From assembly GCA_030038885.1 (NCBI GenBank), contig JASHQY010000071.1:1-5856 (forward strand): a stretch of DNA of 5,856 nucleotides, given 5' to 3'. Both the position numbers and the translations under genes were made by a program. Below the pieces are notes generated by a model, which was given only the letters and a program-made list of their open reading frames with translations, was not told where the DNA came from and made no database searches. This document shows positions 1 through 5,856 of the stretch, one piece after another; the stretch's first letter is position 1; every line of letters starts with the position of its first letter. The stretch is from Thermoplasmata archaeon. GTDB lineage: Archaea; Thermoplasmatota; Thermoplasmata; Lutacidiplasmatales; UBA184.

Positions 1-707
1 TTCTGGCTCGCTCCGTCGATCACGTAGTGGTCCGGAGTGACCTCCCCGCCGACGATCGCCTCGCCGAGACCCCATCCGGCCTCGACGATCATGTGGTTCT
101 CGCCGGTGTTCGGGTCCCGCGTGAAGAGGATGCCCGCGACCGTCGCATCGACCATCTTCTGGACGAGGACCGCGAGCCGCACCTGGGTGTGCTCGAACCC
201 CTTCTTCTGACGGTACACGAGGACCCGTGGGGAGAACACCGAGCTCCAGCAGCGGCGGACCCCCTCGAGGATGTTGTCGACGCCGACGACGTTCAGGTAG
301 GTGTCCTGGAGCCCCGCGAACGACGCGCCTTCGAGATCCTCGAGGGTCGCGCTCGAGCGCACGGCCGAAAACCGGACCGAGTTGTCGCGCACGTACCGCT
401 CGTAGGCGTCGGCCAGGGTCTGGCGCATCCCGGGGGGAAAGTCGGTCGCCTCGAACTTGGCCCGGACCCGCTGCGACGCGGCCTCCACGGTCTCGGGTTG
501 GTCGACCCGGATCATCGCGAGCGCCGCCGGGATCTCGTTCCGCAGGTCCGTCGAGTCGACGAACGCCTGGTACGCCTCGGTCGTGACGACAAAGCCGGGG
601 GGCACCGGGAGCCCCTGTCGGATCAGCTCGCCGAGCTTGCCGGCCTTCCCGCCGACCAGCGGCATGTCCGATTCGGAGACGTCCTGAAGGTCGATCGTGA
701 GGCTCAT
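1..707 (-). CDS. ppsA: Phosphoenolpyruvate synthase, N-terminal part (partial, runs off the left edge)
   Basis: PEP synthase (pyruvate, water dikinase) converts pyruvate, ATP and water to PEP, AMP and phosphate, in the cytoplasm, at the entry to gluconeogenesis. Only 235 codons are present, covering most of the N-terminal ATP-binding (PPDK_N) domain. The central phosphohistidine domain and C-terminal PEP-binding barrel would lie beyond the window. Visible landmarks are VGGKAGKLGELI (residues 18-29), RSSATLEDLEGASFAG (117-132, the nucleotide-binding Arg/Glu-Asp block), VAGILFTRDPNTGE (190-203) and EAGWGLGEAIVGGEVTPDHY (209-228). The ATG at 707-705 overlaps the TGA of the upstream methyltransferase gene as ATGA. 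A GGAGG lies 4 nt before the start, so coupled translation is likely. Family relatives are about 750-800 aa. Pyruvate phosphate dikinase shares this domain and is the main alternative; the opening motif and lack of an N-terminal extension favour PEP synthase. Confidence 0.93.
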   Translation of the reverse strand, partial: MSLTIDLQDVSESDMPLVGGKAGKLGELIRQGLPVPPGFVVTTEAYQAFVDSTDLRNEIPAALAMIRVDQPETVEAASQRVRAKFEATDFPPGMRQTLADAYERYVRDNSVRFSAVRSSATLEDLEGASFAGLQDTYLNVVGVDNILEGVRRCWSSVFSPRVLVYRQKKGFEHTQVRLAVLVQKMVDATVAGILFTRDPNTGENHMIVEAGWGLGEAIVGGEVTPDHYVIDGASQ

Positions 708-1741
708 GCGTCCTCCGTGGGAAGGTCCGTGCGCTCGAGCTCGAACCCTACGAGGTCGGCCATCGGCGAGTAGGGATGGACGACGTGTTCCTCCAATTCG
801 CGCCACTCGCCCGGTGAGCCGATCGCGTGCACGACCGCTTCCCCCCTACCTTCCAACTGGTCGCGGGGGACCACTTCGTAGTAATGGAGGTGGCCCCGCC
901 GCGCCACAGTCCGCGCCACCGAGGGTAGATACTTAATCCCTTCCAGCGGGAGATTGAGAATCACCCGCTCGACCGGCGGCGCGGCTCGAGCGAACTCCTC
1001 GACCCGGCCCTCGACCACGTCCACCGGGACCGAGAACGCCGCGCGCGCGAGCGATCGTCGTAAGAGCTCGAGCGCATGGGGATTCGAGTCGACCGCCGTC
1101 ACGTGGATCGCCCGCGCCTCCTTCGCGATCGTGAGCGCGAACGGTCCCACGCCGCAGCAGAGGTCGTAGACCCGGTCGCCCGGGAGAACGGCCGCGGCGA
1201 CCCGGGCGTGCTCTCGAGCCAGCCGGGGAGAGAAGTAGGCGAGCTCGACGTCGACCTCGATCTGGATCCCGTTCTCCCGGTGCCGGGTACGCCAGCCACC
1301 GCTGCCGGCGAGCCGCCGGATCGTCCGGCGACGATCGGGGCCGTGAACTCCCTCGTCGGAGCCCACGATCCGCGCGCCGGGCACGAACTCAAGCAGCGCT
1401 CGGCCGATCTCGGGGGCCCGGGAGGCGAGGTCATCCGGGATTCGGACGAGCACGACATCCCCGATAACATCGAACGAACGCGGGAGGCGCTCGGCCTCGT
1501 CGGGCGGGAGATCGAGCAGGGAGCGGTAGTCCGCCGGGGCGACTGGCCCGCGGACTGCGAACTCCCGTTCGACGATCTCGCCGAGCCCCGCGGGCGGATC
1601 CCGGCCCTCGGTAAGGGGCAACGCGAGCGAATCGCCCTCGCGGAGGATCGGAAGGTCCGTGCGCAGCAGTCCGCCGGCGGCCAACGCTCGACGGAGCTCT
1701 TCGCCGCGGGCTCGCGGGACCAACAGGGCGCGGGATCTCAT
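704..1741 (-). CDS. trm5: Trm5-family tRNA (guanine37-N1)-methyltransferase
   Basis: Class I SAM-dependent methyltransferase of the archaeal/eukaryotic Trm5 family, which makes m1G37 next to the tRNA anticodon to prevent frameshifting. It is 345 aa, a normal length. Residues 1-46 look like the small D1 domain of archaeal Trm5 that contacts the tRNA corner (ALLVPRARGEELRRAL, then LREGDSLALPL). SFDVIGDVVLVRIP is at 89-102, HRENG at 154-158, YFSPRLAREHARVA at 169-182, the SAM loop DLCCGVGPF at 193-201, the acidic SAM-ribose strand AVDSNPHA at 216-223, NLPLEG at 263-268 and the C-terminal HPYSPM at 322-327. The SAM loop has Cys-Cys where relatives usually have Phe-Ala. TYW2/Taw2 wyosine enzymes and Taw22-type bifunctional Trm5a are close paralogues and cannot be excluded by eye. 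The start overlaps the apgM stop (ATGA) and the stop overlaps the ppsA start (ATGA), so this is the middle gene of a three-gene operon. No clear Shine-Dalgarno precedes it. Confidence 0.88.
   Translation of the reverse strand: MRSRALLVPRARGEELRRALAAGGLLRTDLPILREGDSLALPLTEGRDPPAGLGEIVEREFAVRGPVAPADYRSLLDLPPDEAERLPRSFDVIGDVVLVRIPDDLASRAPEIGRALLEFVPGARIVGSDEGVHGPDRRRTIRRLAGSGGWRTRHRENGIQIEVDVELAYFSPRLAREHARVAAAVLPGDRVYDLCCGVGPFALTIAKEARAIHVTAVDSNPHALELLRRSLARAAFSVPVDVVEGRVEEFARAAPPVERVILNLPLEGIKYLPSVARTVARRGHLHYYEVVPRDQLEGRGEAVVHAIGSPGEWRELEEHVVHPYSPMADLVGFELERTDLPTEDA
712..716 (-). promoter_or_regulatory. Ribosome binding site of ppsA
   Basis: GGAGG on the minus strand, 4 nt before the ppsA ATG at 707, inside the last codons of the methyltransferase gene. 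It is the only clear Shine-Dalgarno in front of any gene in the window. It supports both the chosen ppsA start and re-initiation at the ATGA overlap. Confidence 0.65.
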
Positions 1742-3072
1742 GGAGTCGAGAGCTCGGGCGGCCGCAGGAGGAGCGGCAGCACGTCGGCCCCCCGCAGCGT
1801 CCCCAGCCGGCCCTTCGCGGCCGCCGTCTCCGAAAAGGTGCGGGTGGCTGCCAAGGGATCCGGCGGGACTCCCGCGCCGACGAGCAGGAGCGGGACCGGA
1901 TCGTCCGAGTGGCCGCGGAGGATCGCTGGCGTCGCGTGATCCGCGGTGACCGCGAGGCGGACGCGAGCGAGGTCCAGACCGTCCAGGAACGGCCCGAAGA
2001 ACGATCGATCGATCGCTTCGATGATCTCCTGCTTCAGGACCGCCTTCCCGTCGTGCCCGGGCTCGTCCGGCCCCTTGAGATGAACGTACGTGAACCCGTG
2101 GCTCGAGAGCAGATCGCGGGCGACCCGCGCCCGGTCGCGGTATCCCGCGTCCCGATCGGGGCCCATCGGACCGACGTACCGGTCCTCGAGCCCGAGGACC
2201 TGGGCGATCCCCCGCTCGACCGGCATCTCGGTCAGCGAGGCGCCCCGGACGCCGTACCTGGACTCGAACGACGGGAGCGGATGCTGGGGGAGCGCGCCCG
2301 CGTTGCGCACCAGCAACGCGTTCGCGATCTTCTTCCCCGAGAGCGCGCGACGGGCGTTGACCCGGTGGCCCGCGAGGAGCTGGCCGGCCGCGGGCAACAG
2401 GTGGTTCAGGGCGCTCGCGGTCCGTGCGGCTTCCGGGCTCGGGTCGAGCGGGGTCACGGTCTGCACCCGGGGAACGTCCGGACGCTTCGCTTCCCCCATC
2501 CCGCCGACCTTCTCGTAGAACGGGTCGGCGTTCGAGACGTTCGGCGAAAGTCGGCCATCCCGCACGGGGTGGAGCCAGAGGACTCCGCGGTGCCCTACCG
2601 TCGCCCGGACCTCCGCGCGGATGTCCTCCGCGGCCAGCAGATCTGCGGCCGAAAGACTTCGGGCCAGGTCCTGCGCCTCGGAGGTCGAGAGGCTTCGTCC
2701 CACCCGGGAGTCGAGGATCGTTCCGTCGCCATCGGCCGTGGCGAAGTTGAGCCGAAGCGCCACATCGCCGGGCCCGAGCGGCACGTCCACTCCGAGCGCC
2801 TCGAGGACTCCCCGGCCCGGAGAGTCGTGGACCGGGTCGTAGCCCATGAGCGCGAAGACCCCGGCGTCAGACTCGGGAGCGACTCCGGGACCGACGATCA
2901 CCACCTGACCGAGCTGCCCGCGCTGGACGAGTCCGCTCAGCTGGGGGGTCGCCGCGGCTTCGACCGGGCTCTTCCCCCCCGTATCGGGGTGGGGTCGATC
3001 GCCGAGGCCATCGAGAACGATCAGCGCGACCCGGGCCGCCCCGTCGGGTGCGCGTTCGGGCGCGGCTCCCAT
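1738..3072 (-). CDS. apgM: Archaeal 2,3-bisphosphoglycerate-independent phosphoglycerate mutase (ApgM)
   Basis: Cytoplasmic enzyme of the alkaline-phosphatase superfamily that interconverts 3- and 2-phosphoglycerate through a phosphoserine intermediate bound to divalent metals. It is 444 aa, slightly longer than the roughly 400-430 usual for ApgM. The metal-binding opening LIVLDGLGDRP is at 17-27 (Asp21). The catalytic serine region APESDAGVFALMGYDP is at 65-80 (Ser68). GRGVLEALG is at 86-94 and NVSNADPF at 178-185. The metal block KGPDEPGHDG is at 333-342 (Asp336, His340), TADHATP at 376-382 (Asp378, His379) and GHSDDPVP at 387-394. All key residues expected for activity are seen. The ATG at 3072-3070 is the only usable start before the essential Asp21: there is no in-frame ATG, GTG or TTG between them. 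First gene of the operon; its TGA overlaps the methyltransferase ATG. The 14 residues before the first strand are a short, unconserved-looking extension. Confidence 0.95.
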   Translation of the reverse strand: MGAAPERAPDGAARVALIVLDGLGDRPHPDTGGKSPVEAAATPQLSGLVQRGQLGQVVIVGPGVAPESDAGVFALMGYDPVHDSPGRGVLEALGVDVPLGPGDVALRLNFATADGDGTILDSRVGRSLSTSEAQDLARSLSAADLLAAEDIRAEVRATVGHRGVLWLHPVRDGRLSPNVSNADPFYEKVGGMGEAKRPDVPRVQTVTPLDPSPEAARTASALNHLLPAAGQLLAGHRVNARRALSGKKIANALLVRNAGALPQHPLPSFESRYGVRGASLTEMPVERGIAQVLGLEDRYVGPMGPDRDAGYRDRARVARDLLSSHGFTYVHLKGPDEPGHDGKAVLKQEIIEAIDRSFFGPFLDGLDLARVRLAVTADHATPAILRGHSDDPVPLLLVGAGVPPDPLAATRTFSETAAAKGRLGTLRGADVLPLLLRPPELSTP

Positions 3073-3076
3073 ATTT

Positions 3077-3086
3077 CTTTATAAAG
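3077..3086 (+). promoter_or_regulatory. Palindromic TATA box of the 3112 gene, in the divergent intergenic gap
   Basis: CTTTATAAAG is a perfect 10-bp palindrome and the most AT-rich spot in the 39-bp gap between two divergent genes. Read rightward, its centre is about 30 nt before the GTG at 3112. That is the spacing expected for a leaderless or nearly leaderless archaeal transcript. Read leftward it ends only a few bases before the apgM ATG, so initiation 25-27 nt downstream would fall inside apgM. I therefore assign it to the rightward gene. No convincing BRE is visible on either side. Its TATA identity is read from sequence; its use is inferred. Confidence 0.6.
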
Positions 3087-3111
3087 AGAGGCCGGCCTTG
3101 CCTCCCGTTCC

Positions 3112-4194
3112 GTGCAGCAGCAGAGGCCGAGTCGCTTTAGGAGTTTCCTGCTGACCCCGGCGGGCAAGGCGCTCCTGATCGCGGTCGCGATACTCGCGAC
3201 GTTCGCGAGCACGGTCTACGTCTCGACGCTCGTCGCGATCCCGGCGATCCTCCTCTTCGGCCTCGCGGTGCCGATCTGGGCCGGCCTCAAGCGACCCCGG
3301 TTCCTCGCGCTGACCGGGCTCGTCATCATCCTCCTCGTCGCCCCGATCTCGAACATCGTGATCACGCAGGACATCATGACGCCCATCCCGGCCTCGGCGT
3401 CCTCGAGCGCCCTGCCAAACGGCGCGAACGGCTCGGTCCTCCAGAGCGCGATCGTGACGCCCTACGTTGGCGGCACCTCGCAGAACTTCACCTGGGAGGT
3501 CACGGTCTACCCGCAGTACCTGCCCGGGACTCCGGACAACGTGACCCAGTGGATCAACCTCTACGTGTCGACCTGTCCGGGAGCGACGGGCAACAGCTCG
3601 CCGAACTGCGCGACCCCGTACCCGTACTTCGAACTGAACCTCAGCGCGGAGAACCTCACCGCCGAGACGGACCTCTCGTTCCACGCCGTTATCGGGACGG
3701 TCGGGATCTGGGACTGGCAGATGAGCCTCGCCGTCCGCAACACGACGACGGGCCAGCTGTACTACATCTTCCTGGTCGGCGACCCGACCTACAACGGGAT
3801 CGAGGGCCCGGTGGTCGGAACGTACGCCACGACGTACGAATCGCTCCTGCTCACGCTCTACTTCGACGACTTCCTGTTCCTCGGAGCCCCGTTCTACTTC
3901 GTGCTCCTGATCTACATGATCCTCAAGCGGAGGGAGCGGACGAAGTTGGATGCCCAGCGCCGTGCCGCGGGCCCGGTCCCGCCCGACGAGCAGGGGCCCT
4001 CTCTCCCGGCGGCCGGAACCAGCGGTCAGCCGCCCGCCTCCAAGCCCGTGAACGTGAGCAGCCCCAAGGAAGGCGCATGCCCCAGTTGCGGCGCGGTGGT
4101 TTACGCTGGAGAAAAAACCTGCTGGAAGTGCGGAGCGCCCCTCACGAGTTCGGCTCCTGCCTCAGCGCCACTTCCGTCCCAACGAGCTCCGTAA
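3112..4194 (+). CDS. Four-helix membrane protein with glycosylated-type ectodomain and C-terminal zinc ribbon
   Basis: I do not recognise a named family; 360 aa. The start is GTG 3112: an in-frame TAA at 3082 leaves no earlier start, and a TATA box about 30 nt upstream fits a leaderless mRNA. Predicted layout: basic cytoplasmic N-terminus (1-19); hydrophobic helices near 20-38, 39-58 and 64-84, with KRPR between the second and third; an outside domain near 85-243; a fourth helix near 244-271 followed by KRRERTK; a Pro/Gly-rich linker; and a zinc ribbon CPSC...CWKC (Cys323, 326, 337, 340) on the cytoplasmic side. The outside domain has seven N-glycosylation sequons (Asn106, 125, 143, 161, 176, 181, 210) and two cysteines (155, 166) that could form a disulfide. 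It is rich in beta-strand-like segments. The positive-inside pattern agrees with this topology. A ligand-sensing or envelope role is possible but unproven. It converges on the pilin gene 45 bp away. Confidence 0.88.
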   Translation: MQQQRPSRFRSFLLTPAGKALLIAVAILATFASTVYVSTLVAIPAILLFGLAVPIWAGLKRPRFLALTGLVIILLVAPISNIVITQDIMTPIPASASSSALPNGANGSVLQSAIVTPYVGGTSQNFTWEVTVYPQYLPGTPDNVTQWINLYVSTCPGATGNSSPNCATPYPYFELNLSAENLTAETDLSFHAVIGTVGIWDWQMSLAVRNTTTGQLYYIFLVGDPTYNGIEGPVVGTYATTYESLLLTLYFDDFLFLGAPFYFVLLIYMILKRRERTKLDAQRRAAGPVPPDEQGPSLPAAGTSGQPPASKPVNVSSPKEGACPSCGAVVYAGEKTCWKCGAPLTSSAPASAPLPSQRAP

Positions 4195-4239
4195 CGGCGT
4201 GATTTTAGAGCTGGCAGACCTCGCACTCAGCGCAGGTCG
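4195..4239. terminator. Convergent intergenic gap with short hairpin; possible termination region
   Basis: The 45 bp between the two converging stop codons contain a TTTT run (4203-4206) shortly after the rightward stop. They also contain an imperfect hairpin, GACCTCGC / ACTCA loop / GCG(C)AGGTC, at 4217-4238 with one bulged C. The T run is shorter than typical archaeal terminators and does not follow the hairpin. No T run is seen for the leftward gene. Termination here is expected from the gene layout, but the sequence signal is weak. Confidence 0.25.
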
Positions 4240-5622
4240 CTATGGGATGGCGACGGAGACCTGTCCGGAATACGCTCCCGTTGCGGTGGCGACCAACATC
4301 AGCGTGGTCAACGGAGTTCCGGTGCCTATGTCTACGGAGATGATGAAACCCCCCGTGGCTCCGGTCGGGAGTAACGCGGTCGTGGTGGAATACCCAGACT
4401 CGTAGTACGTGAAGCCGGAGGACGGCATCGCCATCGGTTGGGTACTCGTCGTTGAGCCGAAACTGGTCCAGTTCGCGTTGGGGGTCTTCTCAGTGGTCGC
4501 CGAGGCTGACAAAGAGAGTGCGAACGTCGCAACATGGGTTGCTGAGAAGGTTCCCCGTGGCGCAGCGGTGTTGACCACTTGGAATAGAACGCTCCCGAAC
4601 GTAATGAGCGAAGAATGAATCGTTACCGTGAAGTAGTAATCTGAACCTCCCGTGAGATAGCACGCCGCCACCGGGTTCTGAGTACCGGTACACTTCGCGG
4701 GGGTTGATACCGTTGTGAGGTTCAGTGCCGTAGAGATTTGAGTCGAGAACGAGGTGACTGTGACCGGTACCGCTGCAGTTCCGGTTTGTCCATTGGTGTT
4801 TGACGCGGTGATGAACGCAAAGAAGCTGCCCGCCGTCGTCGTGAGGCCAGCAGTCACCGGGTAGCTCCAGGCCCCGGTGGTGGAGCTGTACGTCATGGCT
4901 TGTGCCGCGCTCGTGAGCCCGGGCACTCCGGTGTCGGTGATCTCAACCGAGTTCGCTGAAGTCACTCCTTGAATCACTGCGGACACCGTGAACGCCTCTC
5001 CGACGGCTACTGCCGAGGGTGTGGTGCTCACCGACACGAAGGTCGGGGCGATGTTGTTGACGGCGCCGGGGACGATGACACTGAACAGCAGTGCCGATCC
5101 CGAGATGATGTAGACCGTGATGTTGTCCGGCAGGATTGGATTGCAGTAGTCATTCGGAAGGTTCGTGGTGCACTTTCCCGCGAATGCCGTAAGATACCAG
5201 GTCTGTCCGAGATTCCATGTGCTCCCGGTAATCCCGCCGGCCGCAACGGAGTACGGCGTAGCAAACTCCGGCCCAAGCGGGTACACGGACGACTTGAGAT
5301 AGATTAAGGCAGACGCGGGCACCTGGGGGCCCGCGAGATGCAGGATGCTAATCGCATAGGCCATCACTGGATTCTTAGAATTCGTAGAATTTGGTGTCTG
5401 GACAATTTGAGCTTGAAATTGGTTAGAATTTTGTGCTGGGGGCGTAGGGAAGGAGGTCACAAAGGCAAAAATTGAGGAGAACAAGACCACGGTAAGCGCG
5501 AGCAAGAGTATGGTTGCAACAACGTCGGAGACGCCAAGCCGCGATTGAAGCGACCAGTTCCGCCGGCCCGTCCGACGGCTTCGGTTGATTGACCGGCGCC
5601 CCATCGATTTCTCGTCAGCCAT
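4240..5622 (-). CDS. Archaeal type IV pilin-like surface protein with Ig-like C-terminal extension
   Basis: 460 aa from the ATG at 5622-5620. It has a basic leader (1-30, nine Lys/Arg) ending SRLG, then VSDVVATILLLALTVV and a hydrophobic helix to about residue 55. This is the class III prepilin signal of archaeal pilins (Pilin_N/DUF1628 type), with predicted cleavage after Gly30 by a PibD/EppA-like peptidase. Residues about 88-190 match the usual pilin beta domain, with HLAGPQVPASALIYL (95-109), STWNLGQTWYLTAF (134-147) and DNITVYIISGSALLFSVIVPG (166-186). Residues about 192-290 look like an Ig/PKD-type beta sandwich. Residues 291-460 are a further Ser/Thr-rich beta domain of unknown type. 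Four cysteines (151, 160, 311, 321) could form two disulfides; sequons are at Asn78, 167, 301 and 384. I reject the in-frame ATG at 5814 because the added 64 residues look non-coding and contain the likely promoter. ATG 5604 (residue 7) is an alternative start. Third codon positions are less GC-rich than in the metabolic operon. Confidence 0.88.
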   Translation of the reverse strand: MADEKSMGRRSINRSRRTGRRNWSLQSRLGVSDVVATILLLALTVVLFSSIFAFVTSFPTPPAQNSNQFQAQIVQTPNSTNSKNPVMAYAISILHLAGPQVPASALIYLKSSVYPLGPEFATPYSVAAGGITGSTWNLGQTWYLTAFAGKCTTNLPNDYCNPILPDNITVYIISGSALLFSVIVPGAVNNIAPTFVSVSTTPSAVAVGEAFTVSAVIQGVTSANSVEITDTGVPGLTSAAQAMTYSSTTGAWSYPVTAGLTTTAGSFFAFITASNTNGQTGTAAVPVTVTSFSTQISTALNLTTVSTPAKCTGTQNPVAACYLTGGSDYYFTVTIHSSLITFGSVLFQVVNTAAPRGTFSATHVATFALSLSASATTEKTPNANWTSFGSTTSTQPMAMPSSGFTYYESGYSTTTALLPTGATGGFIISVDIGTGTPLTTLMLVATATGAYSGQVSVAIP

Positions 5623-5642
5623 CCCGCCGGGTGTCACCCTGT

Positions 5643-5652
5643 GATAGCTATC
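5643..5652. repeat. 10-bp palindrome at the pilin promoter
   Basis: GATAGCTATC is a perfect inverted repeat that abuts the probable TATA box on its downstream side, between the box and the expected transcription start. A dimeric repressor could bind at this position, but a 10-bp palindrome can also occur by chance and no second copy was seen in the window. Confidence 0.3.
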
Positions 5653-5660
5653 GATAAAAG
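5652..5660 (-). promoter_or_regulatory. Probable TATA box of the pilin gene
   Basis: CTTTTATCG on the minus strand, centred about 34 nt before the ATG at 5622, would place the transcript start some 7 nt before that ATG. This supports 5622 over the in-frame ATG at 5814, which lies upstream of the box. A second AT-rich candidate, CTAAATAC at 5672-5679, lies 20 nt further upstream. Confidence 0.45.
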
Positions 5661-5856
5661 GTGGGAGACCCGTATTTAGACGTTGCCGTGTACGTTGGAG
5701 AGTCGATGCGTGTGCGCCGAGGCTGGCGAGCCGCCACTGGCATGGATTCGCGCCGGGCCAGTGGGCAGAAAAATCGAAAGTCGGTACAGGGGGACGCAAG
5801 ACCTTCACCATCATGCACCCACCGATTTCGGCTATTCAGATCGCGGTTGAACGAGA

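Larger units (their letters stand above)
5623..5856. other. Upstream flank of the pilin gene; no defensible gene
   Basis: This stretch holds the pilin promoter elements and otherwise nothing I can assign. Three short frames stay open to the right edge: one rightward from ATG 5706, about 50 codons and Arg/Ser-rich; one rightward from ATG 5813, 14 codons; and one leftward entering at the edge and ending at TAG 5650-5648, about 68 codons. None shows a recognisable motif. The ATG at 5706 sits about 30 nt after a TATTTA element, so a leaderless divergent gene is possible but weakly supported. No tRNA-like fold was seen. Confidence 0.4.

Noticed and set aside
2002..2015. CGATCGATCGATCG repeat/palindrome
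   Set aside because: It lies inside apgM and simply encodes the Ile-Asp-Arg-Ser stretch of a conserved-length region; no second copy or regulatory context.
1909..3084. A 391-codon rightward open frame opposite apgM, plus similar long frames at 27-773 and 1076-1939
   Set aside because: They are antisense to strongly recognised genes. They are a by-product of very high third-position GC, which removes stop codons on the opposite strand. The translations are Arg/Gly/Asp-rich with no motifs.
3079..3684. A 201-codon leftward open frame at 3079-3684 and a 217-codon rightward one at 3549-4202, over the membrane protein gene
   Set aside because: Both give charged, low-complexity proteins, while the overlapping frame has clear helices, sequons and a zinc ribbon.
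5623..5814. A 64-residue N-terminal extension of the pilin from ATG 5814
   Set aside because: The extension has no pilin-like sequence, contains the probable TATA box and would make an abnormally long leader before the prepilin cleavage site.
5706..5856. A divergent rightward gene starting at ATG 5706, or the tail of a leftward gene ending at 5648
   Set aside because: Both frames stay open to the edge but show only Arg/Ser-rich, motif-free sequence. Both cannot be real with the pilin promoter there, and the window ends too soon to judge.
1..5856. tRNA, rRNA, CRISPR array, insertion sequence or transposase
   Set aside because: No cloverleaf-like arms, spaced direct repeats, terminal inverted repeats or transposase motifs were seen on either strand.

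Overview
The window looks like part of a high-GC archaeal chromosome. The evidence is an archaeal-type cofactor-independent phosphoglycerate mutase, a Trm5-family tRNA methyltransferase, an archaeal type IV pilin signal sequence, TATA-box promoters with short or absent leaders, and a membrane protein with a C-terminal zinc ribbon. A Thermoplasmatota-like euryarchaeote is my best guess from overall style, but no phylogenetic marker here settles it.

Layout. Positions 1-3072 hold a tight minus-strand operon read right to left: apgM (3072-1738), a Trm5-family methyltransferase (1741-704) and the first 235 codons of a PEP synthase (707-1, cut by the window edge). Both junctions are ATGA overlaps. 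The 39 bp between apgM and the next gene contain a perfect 10-bp palindromic TATA element (3077-3086). Its spacing fits the rightward gene, which starts at GTG 3112, and not apgM. Positions 3112-4194 (+) encode a four-helix membrane protein with a glycosylation-rich outside domain and a cytoplasmic zinc ribbon. It converges on a minus-strand gene, 5622-4240, for a large type IV pilin-like surface protein with extra C-terminal domains. The 234 bp to the right of that gene hold its probable promoter and no gene I can defend.

How the genes fit together. ApgM interconverts 3- and 2-phosphoglycerate and PEP synthase makes PEP from pyruvate, so the operon carries two enzymes of lower glycolysis/gluconeogenesis around a tRNA-modification gene. 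The two right-hand genes are both cell-surface or envelope genes rich in Ser, Thr and N-glycosylation sequons. The pilin gene is visibly less GC-rich at third codon positions than the metabolic operon. No RNA gene, CRISPR array, insertion sequence or complete new defence-type system was found.
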